Source: Actinomycetaceae bacterium (lineage in GTDB: Bacteria; Actinomycetota; Actinomycetes; Actinomycetales; Actinomycetaceae). From it: 64,000 nt of DNA. Of this stretch, positions 1-8,009 are shown one piece after another. Below the pieces are notes generated by a model. The model was not told the DNA's origin. It worked only from the letters and a program-made list of their open reading frames with translations, and ran no database searches. The translations under genes were made by a program, and so were the position numbers. How positions within the stretch are numbered: the first letter of the stretch is position 1; every line of letters begins with the position of its first letter. The stretch covers positions 620,001 through 684,000 of the forward strand of contig JAQYDG010000004.1 in NCBI GenBank assembly GCA_028724265.1, read 5' to 3'.

Positions 1-686
1 GGCTCCGTTGCTTGCGGAATAAAACCCAAGGCATAAAGTCCAGCCAGGCGTAAATTCCCGGAATCATCCGTCACACTCAAGATCTGCAGTAACAGGTCAT
101 CATCCGCAATTCGCTTCTGCCTCTGGCTACCAGAACGGGAGTTCTCCAAAAAAGCCTTCAGCAAATCAGGATCAAGTTGGCGTTTGTCGGTCCCCCTATA
201 AATTCTCAAGTCGAAATCTTCGCGTTCAGTTTCATGCAGTGCAGATATCGCAATCATCCGCAGGTCGTTGGCATTCATTGGATAATCGCCATCGGCCTGA
301 CGCAGATAGGGTTTCCCGTTGTAGGATGCCGGCTTTTTTGACGGGGAGAGCGCACTCACATCAACCGCGACTACCGTTCCGGTAGGCGTAGCGATATCGC
401 TAAAAGTGAGCTGCGGGGCAGGATCTACTGTCTGCCGGCAAAAGCTCACTACCTTTTTATGCATTTCAGCTGGGTTCTCCACACCGGTAACTGCAAAACC
501 TGCGTTTTCATCGACTCCGAGCAGTATCGTCCCGCCTTCCGGCATGTTTGCGAATGCGCTCAAGGACTCGCCGATAGATTCTGGCATCCCCTTAGCAGCG
601 CGCTTGCATTCAATCAGGGTGGTATCGTCACCGAAGACGCGAAGCTCATCAAGAGTGGCCTGTAATGTAGCTAAATCCCAACTCAC
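1..686 (-). CDS. AlbA_2 (Schlafen-type) putative DNA-binding protein, partial
   Basis: An open frame starts at a GTG (686) and runs off the left edge with 228 codons visible. Its N-terminus (VSWDLATLQATLDELRVFGD, then LIECKRAAKGMPES, SLSAFANMPEGGTILLGVDE) matches the AlbA_2 domain, called divergent AAA-4 or Schlafen-type ATP-binding, which is common in actinobacterial putative transcriptional regulators. The typical motif K-A-x-x-G-x-P-E-S-x-x-E-S-x-S-A-F-A-N is seen. A later stretch (PYLRQADGDYPMNANDLRMI) also fits that family. There is no strong ribosome site before the GTG. The C-terminal half, usually a winged-helix region, lies outside the window. Target and function are unknown; such genes sometimes sit in accessory or defence regions. 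Confidence 0.75.
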   Translation of the reverse strand, partial: MSWDLATLQATLDELRVFGDDTTLIECKRAAKGMPESIGESLSAFANMPEGGTILLGVDENAGFAVTGVENPAEMHKKVVSFCRQTVDPAPQLTFSDIATPTGTVVAVDVSALSPSKKPASYNGKPYLRQADGDYPMNANDLRMIAISALHETEREDFDLRIYRGTDKRQLDPDLLKAFLENSRSGSQRQKRIADDDLLLQILSVTDDSGNLRLAGLYALGFIPQATE

Positions 687-993
687 GTTTCTAACTTTAC
701 AAGTTTAGAGGTGGAATGACGAGGAAACTTTTATAAGTTTCACAGTTTTCCAAGACGATCCCCGACTGTCGAGATAGGCAAGGTCACGCACGGGTGCACC
801 CCTCACTTGGCATCGGCGACGTTCGTACGCCGGTAGCGCGTGGTGCGTTAATACTCCTCGCACTGTATCACTAAGATGCATATGCACATAAGCGTCATTT
901 ACATATATACGTAAAAACATCATTAAAAACGCTCATTAATATTAGCCTCAGTCACTACTACATTAATGCTGTTGATAAATATACATCAGAAAA
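687..993. other. Intergenic stretch with no gene seen
   Basis: This AT-richer spacer lies between the AlbA_2 gene start and the tRNA-Ser terminator. A 72-codon minus-strand frame at 705-923 has no recognisable domain and its composition does not look coding. The promoter of the leftward AlbA_2 gene probably lies here. Confidence 0.5.
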
Positions 994-1022
994 ACTCCGG
1001 CTCCCGAACAGGAAACCGGAGT
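994..1022 (-). terminator. Rho-independent terminator of tRNA-Ser(GCU)
   Basis: On the minus strand ACTCCGG and CCGGAGT form a 7-bp stem, with inner TCC/GGGA pairing, directly followed by TTTTC. It begins five bases after the tRNA 3' end, the expected place for a tRNA terminator. Confidence 0.8.
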
Positions 1023-1027
1023 GACTG

Positions 1028-1116
1028 CGGAGACGGAGGGATTTGAACCCTCGAGGGCAATTTCTCACCCTACTTTCTTAGCAGGAAAGCGCTTTCGGCC
1101 GCTCAGCCACGTCTCC
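1028..1116 (-). tRNA. tRNA-Ser (anticodon GCU)
   Basis: The reverse complement folds as a class II tRNA. The acceptor arms are GGAGACG and CGTCTCC with discriminator G; the anticodon stem CTTTC/GAAAG holds loop CTGCTAA with anticodon GCT; there is a long variable arm and a T-arm with GGTTCAAATCC. Length is 89 nt. It reads AGC and AGU serine codons. CCA is not encoded. Confidence 0.95.
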
Positions 1117-1266
1117 AACTGGTTAAGTGTATGCCGCCAGCATGCCCACGCGCAAATGCTTATCGGCGCCCGGCGCAACGGCGAGTACACTGGCAAACAG
1201 CCGATGGACAAGCAACTGAGCAGCACTTACATCGCTCAGAACAATCAGCCACATACGGGATCACAT

Positions 1267-1815
1267 ATGGGAAAGAAACAAGCGATAGCCTCGTCACCAC
1301 TTGGCCGCAAGCTCCGCGGGCATCCACAGGCAGCAACACCTGCGCTTGCTGTGCTGCAGGAAGCCGGAGTCGCTTTCCACGTGTATGAATACGAGCATTC
1401 CTTACATCGCAATCAGGGGTGGGCGCTCGATTCAGCGGCCGTTCTCGATCTTCCAGCCGAAACGATCTTCAAGTCGCTGATGACAGAGGTTGACGGCAAA
1501 GCGCTGTGTGCCGTTATCCCCGCAAACTCAATGCTCAATATGAAGAAGCTTGCCCATGCGGTACACGGCAAACACGCTGCCATGATGGATCAGACGAAGG
1601 CCGAACGCCTTACTGGGTATGTAAAAGGAGGTATTTCCCCTCTCGGCCAGAAGGAGCAAGCGCCCGTCATGATTGACGAATCTGCGATTGCGCTCGATGT
1701 TATTCACATTTCAGGCGGAAAGCGATCCCTCACCGTTGGCATCGCACCGTGGGATCTTGAGGCTGTCGCACATGCCGCCTTCGCGGATATTGCTGACCAT
1801 GGACGCCACGCCTGA
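1267..1815 (+). CDS. ybaK: YbaK/EbsC-type Cys-tRNA(Pro) deacylase
   Basis: This 182-residue protein has a YbaK/ProRS editing-domain fold: TPALAVLQEAGVAFHVYEYE at the start, LPAETIFKSLMTEVDG, then a conserved lysine region (MLNMKKLAHAVHGKHAAM), GYVKGGISPLGQK and ISGGKRSLTVGI near the end. These are signature segments of the enzyme that hydrolyses Cys-tRNA(Pro) misacylated by prolyl-tRNA synthetase; some homologues have wider deacylase specificity. The ATG at 1267 is preferred because it fits family length. The frame is open upstream, but that part runs through the tRNA gene on the other strand; an in-frame ATG at 1204 is a weaker option. It is convergent with the next gene. Confidence 0.9.
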   Translation: MGKKQAIASSPLGRKLRGHPQAATPALAVLQEAGVAFHVYEYEHSLHRNQGWALDSAAVLDLPAETIFKSLMTEVDGKALCAVIPANSMLNMKKLAHAVHGKHAAMMDQTKAERLTGYVKGGISPLGQKEQAPVMIDESAIALDVIHISGGKRSLTVGIAPWDLEAVAHAAFADIADHGRHA

Positions 1816-1954
1816 GGGGGGATCGTCACTGTGCATCACTGTACATAGCTGTGCGCCGATCACGCCGCACGTGTCGATCATTCCTTTTTCAGCGATGCGA
1901 TGTGTTGTCTCGATGCGTTGTTTTAGTGATGCGTTATTTCAGCGCCGCGGCGTT

Positions 1955-2977
1955 TCAGTGATGCGACGCGCTGAGCGTCATCTGTATCGCCTCATTCGGG
2001 CTGCCGCGCAGGATGTCGGGATCGAGATACCAATCCACAGGCGGAACACCATACCGCTGCACAGACTGCGCAAACTCCCGGGCGCTGCGTACGTCCGCAT
2101 ATCCCAGGGACGCCGCAAGCAGCTGCACGACGTCAGCGGTTTGCCAGCCAAGGTCGGCCAGTTCACGCAGGGTCACTGCGCCGTCACGCTTAGCGAGACG
2201 CGCGCCATCACTACGTAAGACCATCGGCACATGCGCATAGCGCGGCGAAAACTGAATCGTGTTCGCGTCTGCGTCAAAGGCAGAACGGCTCAGGGCGCCT
2301 GAATACTGATCGAACACCGCAGCAAGCACGTGTTGGAGGTGGACCTGCCTCGGAGTGCTAGGCAGCAGATCCGCTCCGCGAACAATCTGCGACACTCCCT
2401 GAAGGGCGTCATCGAGCACAGAGATGAAATTATAGGAGTACACGCCGTCCCCGCGAACAATCACCATATCGTCCACAGCACCGCAATAGGTGCCATACAC
2501 GTCGTCACTGACGGCAAGCTCACTCACATCGGCTCGCAGGCGCAGTGCTGGACCACGTCCAGTACCTGCCAGCTTCGCCCGGCCAGCAGCGCGTTGATCC
2601 TCCGTCAGGTTACGGCACGTGCCGGGATAACTGCCCGGCGGGCGGTGAGGTGCACTCGCGATAGCAGCGAGCTCTTTACGCGTGCAGTAGCACTCATAGA
2701 GCAGCCCAACGTCGGCCAACTGAGCTTGCACCGCACGATATATCTCCCTGCGCGCCGACTGAAATACCACCTCGCCGTCCCAGTCAATGCCGATTTCTTC
2801 GAGATCGGCAAGCTGGGAGCTCACGAAAGGCGCCCGGCTGCGCGCGTCGAGATCTTCCATTCTGATAAGAAATCCACGCCCCGAATTCCGCGCCAGAGCC
2901 CATGCTAAAAGCGCCGTGCGAAGGTTGCCGAGGTGGAAATCCCCTGTGGGGCTCGGCGCGAAACGGCCGAACCCCAC
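1955..2977 (-). CDS. gluQ: Glutamyl-Q tRNA(Asp) synthetase (GluQ-RS)
   Basis: The product charges glutamate onto queuosine at position 34 of tRNA(Asp). It is a truncated class I glutamyl-tRNA synthetase lacking the anticodon-binding domain. Seen: GRFAPSPTGDFHLGNLRTAL (HIGH-like motif) at the start, the zinc-type cluster CYCTRKEL...CRNL, IVRGADLLPSTPRQ, and a KMSKS-equivalent segment RLAKRDGAVTL. The open frame extends upstream into the pepC 3' end, so I chose the GTG at 2977, giving about 340 residues, close to family size. No strong Shine-Dalgarno is visible, so the start is uncertain. It follows pepC in the same direction. Confidence 0.85.
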   Translation of the reverse strand: MGFGRFAPSPTGDFHLGNLRTALLAWALARNSGRGFLIRMEDLDARSRAPFVSSQLADLEEIGIDWDGEVVFQSARREIYRAVQAQLADVGLLYECYCTRKELAAIASAPHRPPGSYPGTCRNLTEDQRAAGRAKLAGTGRGPALRLRADVSELAVSDDVYGTYCGAVDDMVIVRGDGVYSYNFISVLDDALQGVSQIVRGADLLPSTPRQVHLQHVLAAVFDQYSGALSRSAFDADANTIQFSPRYAHVPMVLRSDGARLAKRDGAVTLRELADLGWQTADVVQLLAASLGYADVRSAREFAQSVQRYGVPPVDWYLDPDILRGSPNEAIQMTLSASHH

Positions 2978-3065
2978 AAAATCGCTCGTGGACTCATGAC
3001 GGACGCCGCCAGCTTCGGGACGCCTCGCGCTGAGCGACGAGGCGGCGGCATCAACCGGGCAACGC

Positions 3066-4394
3066 TCAGTCGGCAAGGCTTCCCATCGGATCCCAAGCCG
3101 GCAGCACGCGTGGTTCTTCGTCGAGAACCGAGAGCAGTTCCTCCGGCAGCTTGCTCTTATGAACAGCGATCTCGAACACATGCTGATCGAACCAGCTGTC
3201 ATTCATCGTGAAGAAGCCCTTGTCGCCAACCTCGTCACCCCAGGAGTTTTCAACACGCCAACGACGCGGAGTACCGTCGTCCAGCAGATCCACACCCGTA
3301 AAGACCATCGCGTGCGTCATCGCGGACTCCGCATATTCCAGCTCCTCAGCCTTCGTCATGGTCAGATCCACGCCGTAGGTGCCCTCGAAATCGAAAAGCT
3401 TGGCATCCCAAATACCGCGGTCACGGTCTGCCTGCTTGCCGGTATCGCACCCAAACCACACCGGTTTACCTTCCTGCAGAGTCTCGATCACTGCCTTGCG
3501 CATCACCGCGATGTCCACATTCAGGTATGTGACGGGCTTCGCGCCGATCACATTGCCCAGCCGGTCTACGGTATACAGATGATTGAACGGCGAGGTTTCA
3601 CGGGGATCATTCACCAGGCACACATAGTCATCCAGGTCGGGAATGTATTTGGCTGCAAACTCCTGCGGAGTAAATGTGCCGTCGCGATGGAACACGCCAT
3701 CCTTGTCCTCATACTGCCAGATGAATTCAGTTGGCGGCGTACCCAGGTGAATCGCGAGCACGCGATAAATCTGACGCAGCACCTCATTCTTGACCGCCTC
3801 TGCATCCTCGCCGGCACGAGCAGCCTTGCGAACGTCACGCGCGCCACGGCGCAAAAGGTTTTCAAGGCTCGCATCCATGTCCCGCGAATTGGACGACGAC
3901 TCAGTTTCTGGCATCGCATACTTCGGCACAACGCCGTACTTCTGCACAAGAGCAACAAACATGTTCCACTGCCCACCGTCACCGATAGGGTCGCTGAGTA
4001 AGTAGTGCACTGTGCGATCATCGACATCACGATCAGCCAGATCGATCATCGACGTCAGGAAGTAATTAGACTTCTCCAGCTTGTCCCAGAAAAATTCATA
4101 ATTCTGTGAAAATTCAAATTCCTTGAGCGACGTGTCGTCATACACAATAGGCTTGAGCGAATTGAGGCCAGAAAAGAGCCAGCACCTACCGGACTTCTTC
4201 TGGTTCGTATTTGGCCATTTGTCCACCTTAATCGACATTGATGGATCAATAGAGGTGACGATGTTCCGATCGAGCGCAACCTTGGTAATCGGGGTTTCTG
4301 CAACGGCGTTTTGAGCAATTCTGGCCGCATGATCAGCTGCAAACTCTTGCGCAAACTGATCCACGAGGCTACTGCTAAGCGCTTCTTGTGCCAT
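3066..4394 (-). CDS. pepC: Aminopeptidase C / bleomycin hydrolase family (peptidase C1B)
   Basis: This 442-residue cytoplasmic cysteine aminopeptidase has the papain-type triad. The active Cys is in KSGRCWLFSGLN (N-terminal third), the His in AMTHAMVFTGVDL, and the Asn in WRVENSWGDE. Other family signatures are KPVWFGCDTGKQ and DPRETSPFNHLYTVD. No signal peptide is visible, as expected for PepC, which trims peptides after uptake. The ATG at 4394 has an ideal ribosome site (AAGGAGATCAG); the frame upstream of it is unsupported. The 387-bp leader region upstream contains a pentanucleotide repeat array. Confidence 0.93.
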   Translation of the reverse strand: MAQEALSSSLVDQFAQEFAADHAARIAQNAVAETPITKVALDRNIVTSIDPSMSIKVDKWPNTNQKKSGRCWLFSGLNSLKPIVYDDTSLKEFEFSQNYEFFWDKLEKSNYFLTSMIDLADRDVDDRTVHYLLSDPIGDGGQWNMFVALVQKYGVVPKYAMPETESSSNSRDMDASLENLLRRGARDVRKAARAGEDAEAVKNEVLRQIYRVLAIHLGTPPTEFIWQYEDKDGVFHRDGTFTPQEFAAKYIPDLDDYVCLVNDPRETSPFNHLYTVDRLGNVIGAKPVTYLNVDIAVMRKAVIETLQEGKPVWFGCDTGKQADRDRGIWDAKLFDFEGTYGVDLTMTKAEELEYAESAMTHAMVFTGVDLLDDGTPRRWRVENSWGDEVGDKGFFTMNDSWFDQHVFEIAVHKSKLPEELLSVLDEEPRVLPAWDPMGSLAD

Positions 4395-4781
4395 CTGATC
4401 TCCTTGAATCATCTCAATAGTATTTATTTTTGTTTGCCGGCCTGATCGCGACACTGCTTTTAAGGGAACACATGACGATAATCGCCACGAAACCCTAAGT
4501 TTTAAGTGTACAACGCGCCACCTAGCGCGCAACAGAACGATTGATATGCGCGAACGCGGAGTTGGCACACGGACACGACGCCAACTGAGGGCGGTGCCAA
4601 CTGAGAGGCGGCGCGAACATAGAGCTGAAACCACCACCAACACAGCAATGGGCGCCACCATACTTGGCAGCGCCCACTCCTCGCCGTCGATCGATCAGAT
4701 CAAATCAGATCAAATCAGATCAAATCAAATCAAATCAAATCAAATCAGATTAGTCACAACCCACTTGGCTGCGGCGTCCTT
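4395..4781. other. pepC upstream region with no gene
   Basis: This spacer lies between the pepC start and the end of the PadR gene, both leftward. It holds the pentanucleotide array at 4693-4752 and presumably the pepC promoter. A short plus-strand frame at 4546-4812 just reads through the repeat and has no family resemblance. Confidence 0.55.
4693..4752. repeat. Pentanucleotide simple-sequence repeat (RATCA), 12 units
   Basis: Twelve consecutive 5-bp units read gatca, gatca, aatca, gatca, aatca, gatca, five aatca in a row, and a final gatta. It is noncoding, 31 bp downstream of the PadR stop and about 300 bp upstream of the pepC start. Such arrays can change length by slippage and alter promoter spacing or transcript structure. 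An effect here is only inferred. Confidence 0.9.
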
Positions 4782-5798
4782 CTACTCAGCCGAAGCGTCC
4801 TCGCCGGAATGATCCGCGTCAAAATGGGGTGCGTGTTGTGCCGTCACCTTGGCAAGCAGCTGTGCGAGCTGCGCCTTCACAGCATCCAACTGTTGGGCAG
4901 CACGCTTCGAATACTCCGGGTCACGCATCTTTCCGATAGCGTGGGCAATCATGTGAATTTCTGCCGTTGCTTGACGCAAAGCTGCAACGCCGGTGTCCTG
5001 CTCGTTCTGGGCAGCAGCATCCCATGGACGCAGCTGAGCCACCAGCTGTTCCCGATAATGCTGGCCGTCGTCCGTCAACGTGTAGAGGCGCTTACCATCA
5101 GCCTCGACTGTTTCGATCAAGCCCTGATCTTCCAACTGAGCCAACGCCGGATACATTGCTCCAGAGCTCACTCGCCACGCACCGCCGGACCGCTGCTCCA
5201 AACGCTGCATCATCTGATAGCCGTTCAGCGGTTCCTCGCCCAGAAGCAGAATCACGCCGGTACGAACGTCGCCACGGCGAGCGCGGGACCGCCCGCAGCC
5301 ACAACCTCCATGGCTATGCTCTCCATGCCCATGGTGTCCATGTCCACCGCACGCGCAGGCACCTTCAGTTTCATCGTGATGACCGCGCCCGTGACCACCG
5401 CAGCCACAACCACCCTCAGCATGATCGTGATGCCCATGGCCTCCACAACCGCATCCGCCCTCAGCGTGCTGATGCTCGTGAGCGTCTCCCCACTCTGGGC
5501 ATTCTTCCTTCATACGCCCATGATGACCGCAGCCCTCGCCGTGTTCCTCGCCATGGTGTCCATGACCTCCGCACGCGCAAGCACCTTCAGCGTTGCCTTC
5601 ACCGTGATGTCCGCAGCCGTGGCCGTGATGACCGTGACCACCGCAGCCACAACCACCCTCAGCATGATCGTGATGACCATGGCCGCCACATGCACAGCCA
5701 CCCTCGGCGTGATCATGATGGCCATGGCCGCCACAACCGCAGCCGCTCTCGTCACCGTGACGGCCGCATGCACAGCCGCCTTCCTCAAAGTCTTCCAT
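4782..5798 (-). CDS. PadR regulator with a Cys/His-rich metal-binding repeat N-terminus
   Basis: The 338-residue product has two parts. Residues 1 to about 172 are almost only Gly, His, Cys, Asp, Glu and Ala and contain nine C-x-C units, mostly as repeats of the type GCGCGGHGHHDHAEG. Residues from about 173 (RRGDVRTGVILLLGEEPLNG) form a PadR winged helix with the usual GAMYPALAQLEDQGLI and KRLYTLTDDG. A C-terminal helix follows, where PadR proteins dimerise. The start ATG has GGAGACAGC before it. Ordinary PadR proteins lack such a leader; it looks suited to bind several soft metal ions (Zn, Ni, Cu), so a metal-responsive repressor or metal store is inferred. The DNA contains a 42-bp exact direct repeat (5391-5432 and 5634-5675), 81 codons apart and in frame. 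Two copies of a palindrome lie upstream. Confidence 0.88.
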   Translation of the reverse strand: MEDFEEGGCACGRHGDESGCGCGGHGHHDHAEGGCACGGHGHHDHAEGGCGCGGHGHHGHGCGHHGEGNAEGACACGGHGHHGEEHGEGCGHHGRMKEECPEWGDAHEHQHAEGGCGCGGHGHHDHAEGGCGCGGHGRGHHDETEGACACGGHGHHGHGEHSHGGCGCGRSRARRGDVRTGVILLLGEEPLNGYQMMQRLEQRSGGAWRVSSGAMYPALAQLEDQGLIETVEADGKRLYTLTDDGQHYREQLVAQLRPWDAAAQNEQDTGVAALRQATAEIHMIAHAIGKMRDPEYSKRAAQQLDAVKAQLAQLLAKVTAQHAPHFDADHSGEDASAE

Positions 5799-5816
5799 GC
5801 TGTCTCCTTGGAATGA

Positions 5817-5836
5817 GTTAACGCTATATCGTTATC
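5817..5836. promoter_or_regulatory. Putative PadR operator, copy 1
   Basis: The site reads GTTAACGCTATATCGTTATC, matching the perfect palindrome at 5875-5894 except at two positions. It ends 18 bp from the PadR start codon, so bound protein would block its transcription. Autoregulation through an inverted repeat next to the gene is usual for PadR regulators; binding here is inferred. Confidence 0.65.
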
Positions 5837-5874
5837 TCGACTATAGCGATGCCTACCTTACTCCACTTCTCGCA

Positions 5875-5894
5875 GTTAACGATATATCGTTAAC
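5875..5894. promoter_or_regulatory. Putative PadR operator, copy 2 (perfect palindrome)
   Basis: GTTAACGATATATCGTTAAC is a perfect 20-bp palindrome in the space between the PadR gene and the divergent rlmC. It lies 58 bp from copy 1, near an integral number of helical turns apart. It may serve the PadR promoter, the rlmC promoter, or looping between the two. Confidence 0.7.
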
Positions 5895-6062
5895 ATTCCC
5901 CTAGCATTCTCCCGCCAACTCCCACGCCGGGATACGCTCGCGCAAGACCGCAGGCAATATCCTGAGGCTTCCCGCGCCCTTCCGAGGTCTCCCATATTTT
6001 CCCACTCACGCAGCACAACAGGTACCAACACCGCGTTATCCGGCAGCCACTAGACTATACGC

Positions 6063-7283
6063 ATGTATTGCGAGTATTTCGAGGCAGGAGTCTGCCAATC
6101 GTGCCCATATATTCGCCAGCCTAACGCTCACACGTTCGCACAGAAAACAGCCCAGACTGCAGAACTTCTGGCGCGCACGCAGGATCCCGCTCAGCCCATC
6201 GACTGGTTGGAGCCGGCGATCAGCGACGACGCACATTTTCGCAACAAAGCGAAACTCGCCGTCGGAGGGAGCGTTGAACATCCCACACTTGGCATCCTCG
6301 ATAAGAATTTCCAGGGTGTCGATCTCTCCCGCTGCTTGCTTTACGATCCCGCTATTTCAGCTGCGATCGAGCCACTCCACGAATTTGTGACGATTGCACG
6401 CCTCACACCGTTTGATGTGCCGACCAACAGCGGCGAGCTCAAGACGATCGTTATTGAGTCGTCGCCGTCTGCACAGCTGATGATTCGTTTCGTACTGCGC
6501 AGCACCGAATCCGTCGTGCGCATCCGCAAGCACCTGCCGTGGCTCACCGAGCAGATACCGACCGCACTCGTCGTCACCGCCAATATTCTTCCTGAACGCA
6601 AAGCTGTGATCGATGGAGAAAAGGAAATTGTGCTGACGAATGCCGACGCTCTGCCACTGACGATGGGAGGGATGACGCTCTACGCCAGACCGCAGTCATT
6701 CATACAAACCAACACCGCCATTGCCGAGCAGCTCTATACTCAGGCGCGCTCCTGGATTGATCGCATCGCAGCCCGCAGCGACCATTCCCGCAACGCCTCG
6801 ACGCCAGAAAAGAGGCCGCTCACCGTATGGGATCTTTACTGCGGTGTCGGCGGTTTTGGCCTATTTTCTGCAGGGCACAACAGGCATGTTCTCGGTATCG
6901 AAATCAGCAATGACGCTGTAGAGAGCGCCAACCAGAGTGCACGAGAGGCTCAACTGGACGCACACTTCATCGTCGGTGACGCCCTCGGCACGCTGCAGAG
7001 AGTCGCAAGGAAAAGAGGCACCACTGGCCAGGAATTCGACAGCTTCGCAGCTCGCCCCGACGTGGTGATCGTGGATCCTCCACGCCGAGGCATCGGCGAT
7101 CTCGCCCCGTGGCTCGACGAGGCAGCGCCAGCATGGATCATCTATTCATCCTGCAATCCGGAGAGCTTAGCGCGCGACCTTGCGCAGATGCCGCACTACA
7201 CGCCACGCGAAGCCAGGGCATTCGACATGTTCCCCCACACCAAGCACCAGGAGGTAGCCCTCCTGCTTGCCCGCACCGACTAA
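6063..7283 (+). CDS. rlmC: 23S rRNA (uracil-747-C5)-methyltransferase
   Basis: The 406-residue SAM-dependent RNA methyltransferase of the RumA/RumB family begins MYCEYFEAGVCQSCPYI, the iron-sulfur cysteine cluster (C3, C11, C14) seen in RlmC, with a further Cys in LSRCLLYD. The methyltransferase domain has DLYCGVGGFG (SAM motif I), DPPRRGIG, and SSCNPESLARD with the catalytic Cys near residue 360. It methylates U747 in 23S rRNA of E. coli; lack of a TRAM domain favours RlmC over RlmD or TrmA. It is transcribed divergently from the PadR gene. Confidence 0.88.
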   Translation: MYCEYFEAGVCQSCPYIRQPNAHTFAQKTAQTAELLARTQDPAQPIDWLEPAISDDAHFRNKAKLAVGGSVEHPTLGILDKNFQGVDLSRCLLYDPAISAAIEPLHEFVTIARLTPFDVPTNSGELKTIVIESSPSAQLMIRFVLRSTESVVRIRKHLPWLTEQIPTALVVTANILPERKAVIDGEKEIVLTNADALPLTMGGMTLYARPQSFIQTNTAIAEQLYTQARSWIDRIAARSDHSRNASTPEKRPLTVWDLYCGVGGFGLFSAGHNRHVLGIEISNDAVESANQSAREAQLDAHFIVGDALGTLQRVARKRGTTGQEFDSFAARPDVVIVDPPRRGIGDLAPWLDEAAPAWIIYSSCNPESLARDLAQMPHYTPREARAFDMFPHTKHQEVALLLARTD

Positions 7284-7645
7284 ATATGCCGCACGTCAGG
7301 TACCGGGCCGGCGACGGAGACTTCAGAAGCGCCGACGCAAAGACACTACGCGACGCGGCTGACATCATTATCACCAAACGTTGGTTGGAGATAATGATAC
7401 TAGATAACGGTGTGTTCGACTGGGTGCTAGCGGCATTGGAATTGCGTCACTACCAGCGGAATAGACAGCACTGAGGCGAATTCTGCGTAGATCGGTGGTC
7501 TTCCGATCCCGGTCTCGAGGAGCTAACTTGGGGGCGCGCTCGGAAGAATGGCTTCGCTCGGTCTCGTGGGATGCACCCAACGCAGTGGCCACCGCGTGAG
7601 CCGTCAAAAACGTATGCAGTGGCGTCAAAAGGTTAAGAGTTCGTG
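7284..7645. other. Gap between rlmC and the decayed helicase, no gene seen
   Basis: No supported gene is seen between the two convergent neighbours. The minus-strand frame that begins with the helicase Walker A region stays open down to 7371, but after the frame break it has no recognisable helicase sequence. It is probably the remnant end of the defence operon. Confidence 0.5.
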
Positions 7646-8009
7646 CTAGGGATTCCATACTGGCAGGCTCTGCGGTGCTGACGGGATGAGATTCTTTCGG
7701 CTTTGGTTGATGACGATCACTACCGAGTACTGTGCCCGGGTCACCGCTACGTAGAATGCGCAAGCGCTCTTGTCTTTGAGCTCTATACCTTTGAGACAGA
7801 AGTCCTGGATTGCTCCCGTTGCCAGGATGGCCACTCGCTGGTAGGTACGCCCTTTTGAATTGCCGAAGGTTATCGGATTGTGTGCTGTTTGATCTCTCCA
7901 TGAGCTGCTTGAATGCCGCAGAATAGTTGGGTTGGCTCTGCCTGCAGTGGTCAATAACGCACTGGGTCTTTCCCGAGCCCGCGCAAGCGTGGACGAATTG
8001 GTGCATCAT
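7646..8009 (-). pseudogene. UvrD-like (GajB-type) helicase remnant with large internal deletion
   Basis: From an ATG at 8009 the frame reads MMHQFVHACAGSGKTQCVID, a UvrD/PcrA-like N-terminus with Walker A. Within about 100 bp another frame takes over with ITFGNSKGRTYQRVAIL and FYVAVTRAQYSVVIVI, which match helicase motifs V and VI (HxxKGxEf...V and YVAxTRA). Motifs Ia to IV, normally several hundred residues, are missing, so the gene has lost its centre and cannot be active. The ATG overlaps the stop of the OLD gene by ATGA, showing original translational coupling. OLD plus UvrD-like is the Gabija (GajA-GajB) arrangement. Confidence 0.7.

Noticed and set aside
1021-1266. Extended N-terminus of the YbaK gene reading through the tRNA
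   Set aside because: The first part is the complement of tRNA-Ser; the family length and domain start favour ATG 1267.
4809-5816. Long plus-strand frames opposite the PadR gene, rich in Met/Thr/Ala
   Set aside because: They come from the repeated Gly/His/Cys codons of the PadR gene read backwards; no recognisable protein.
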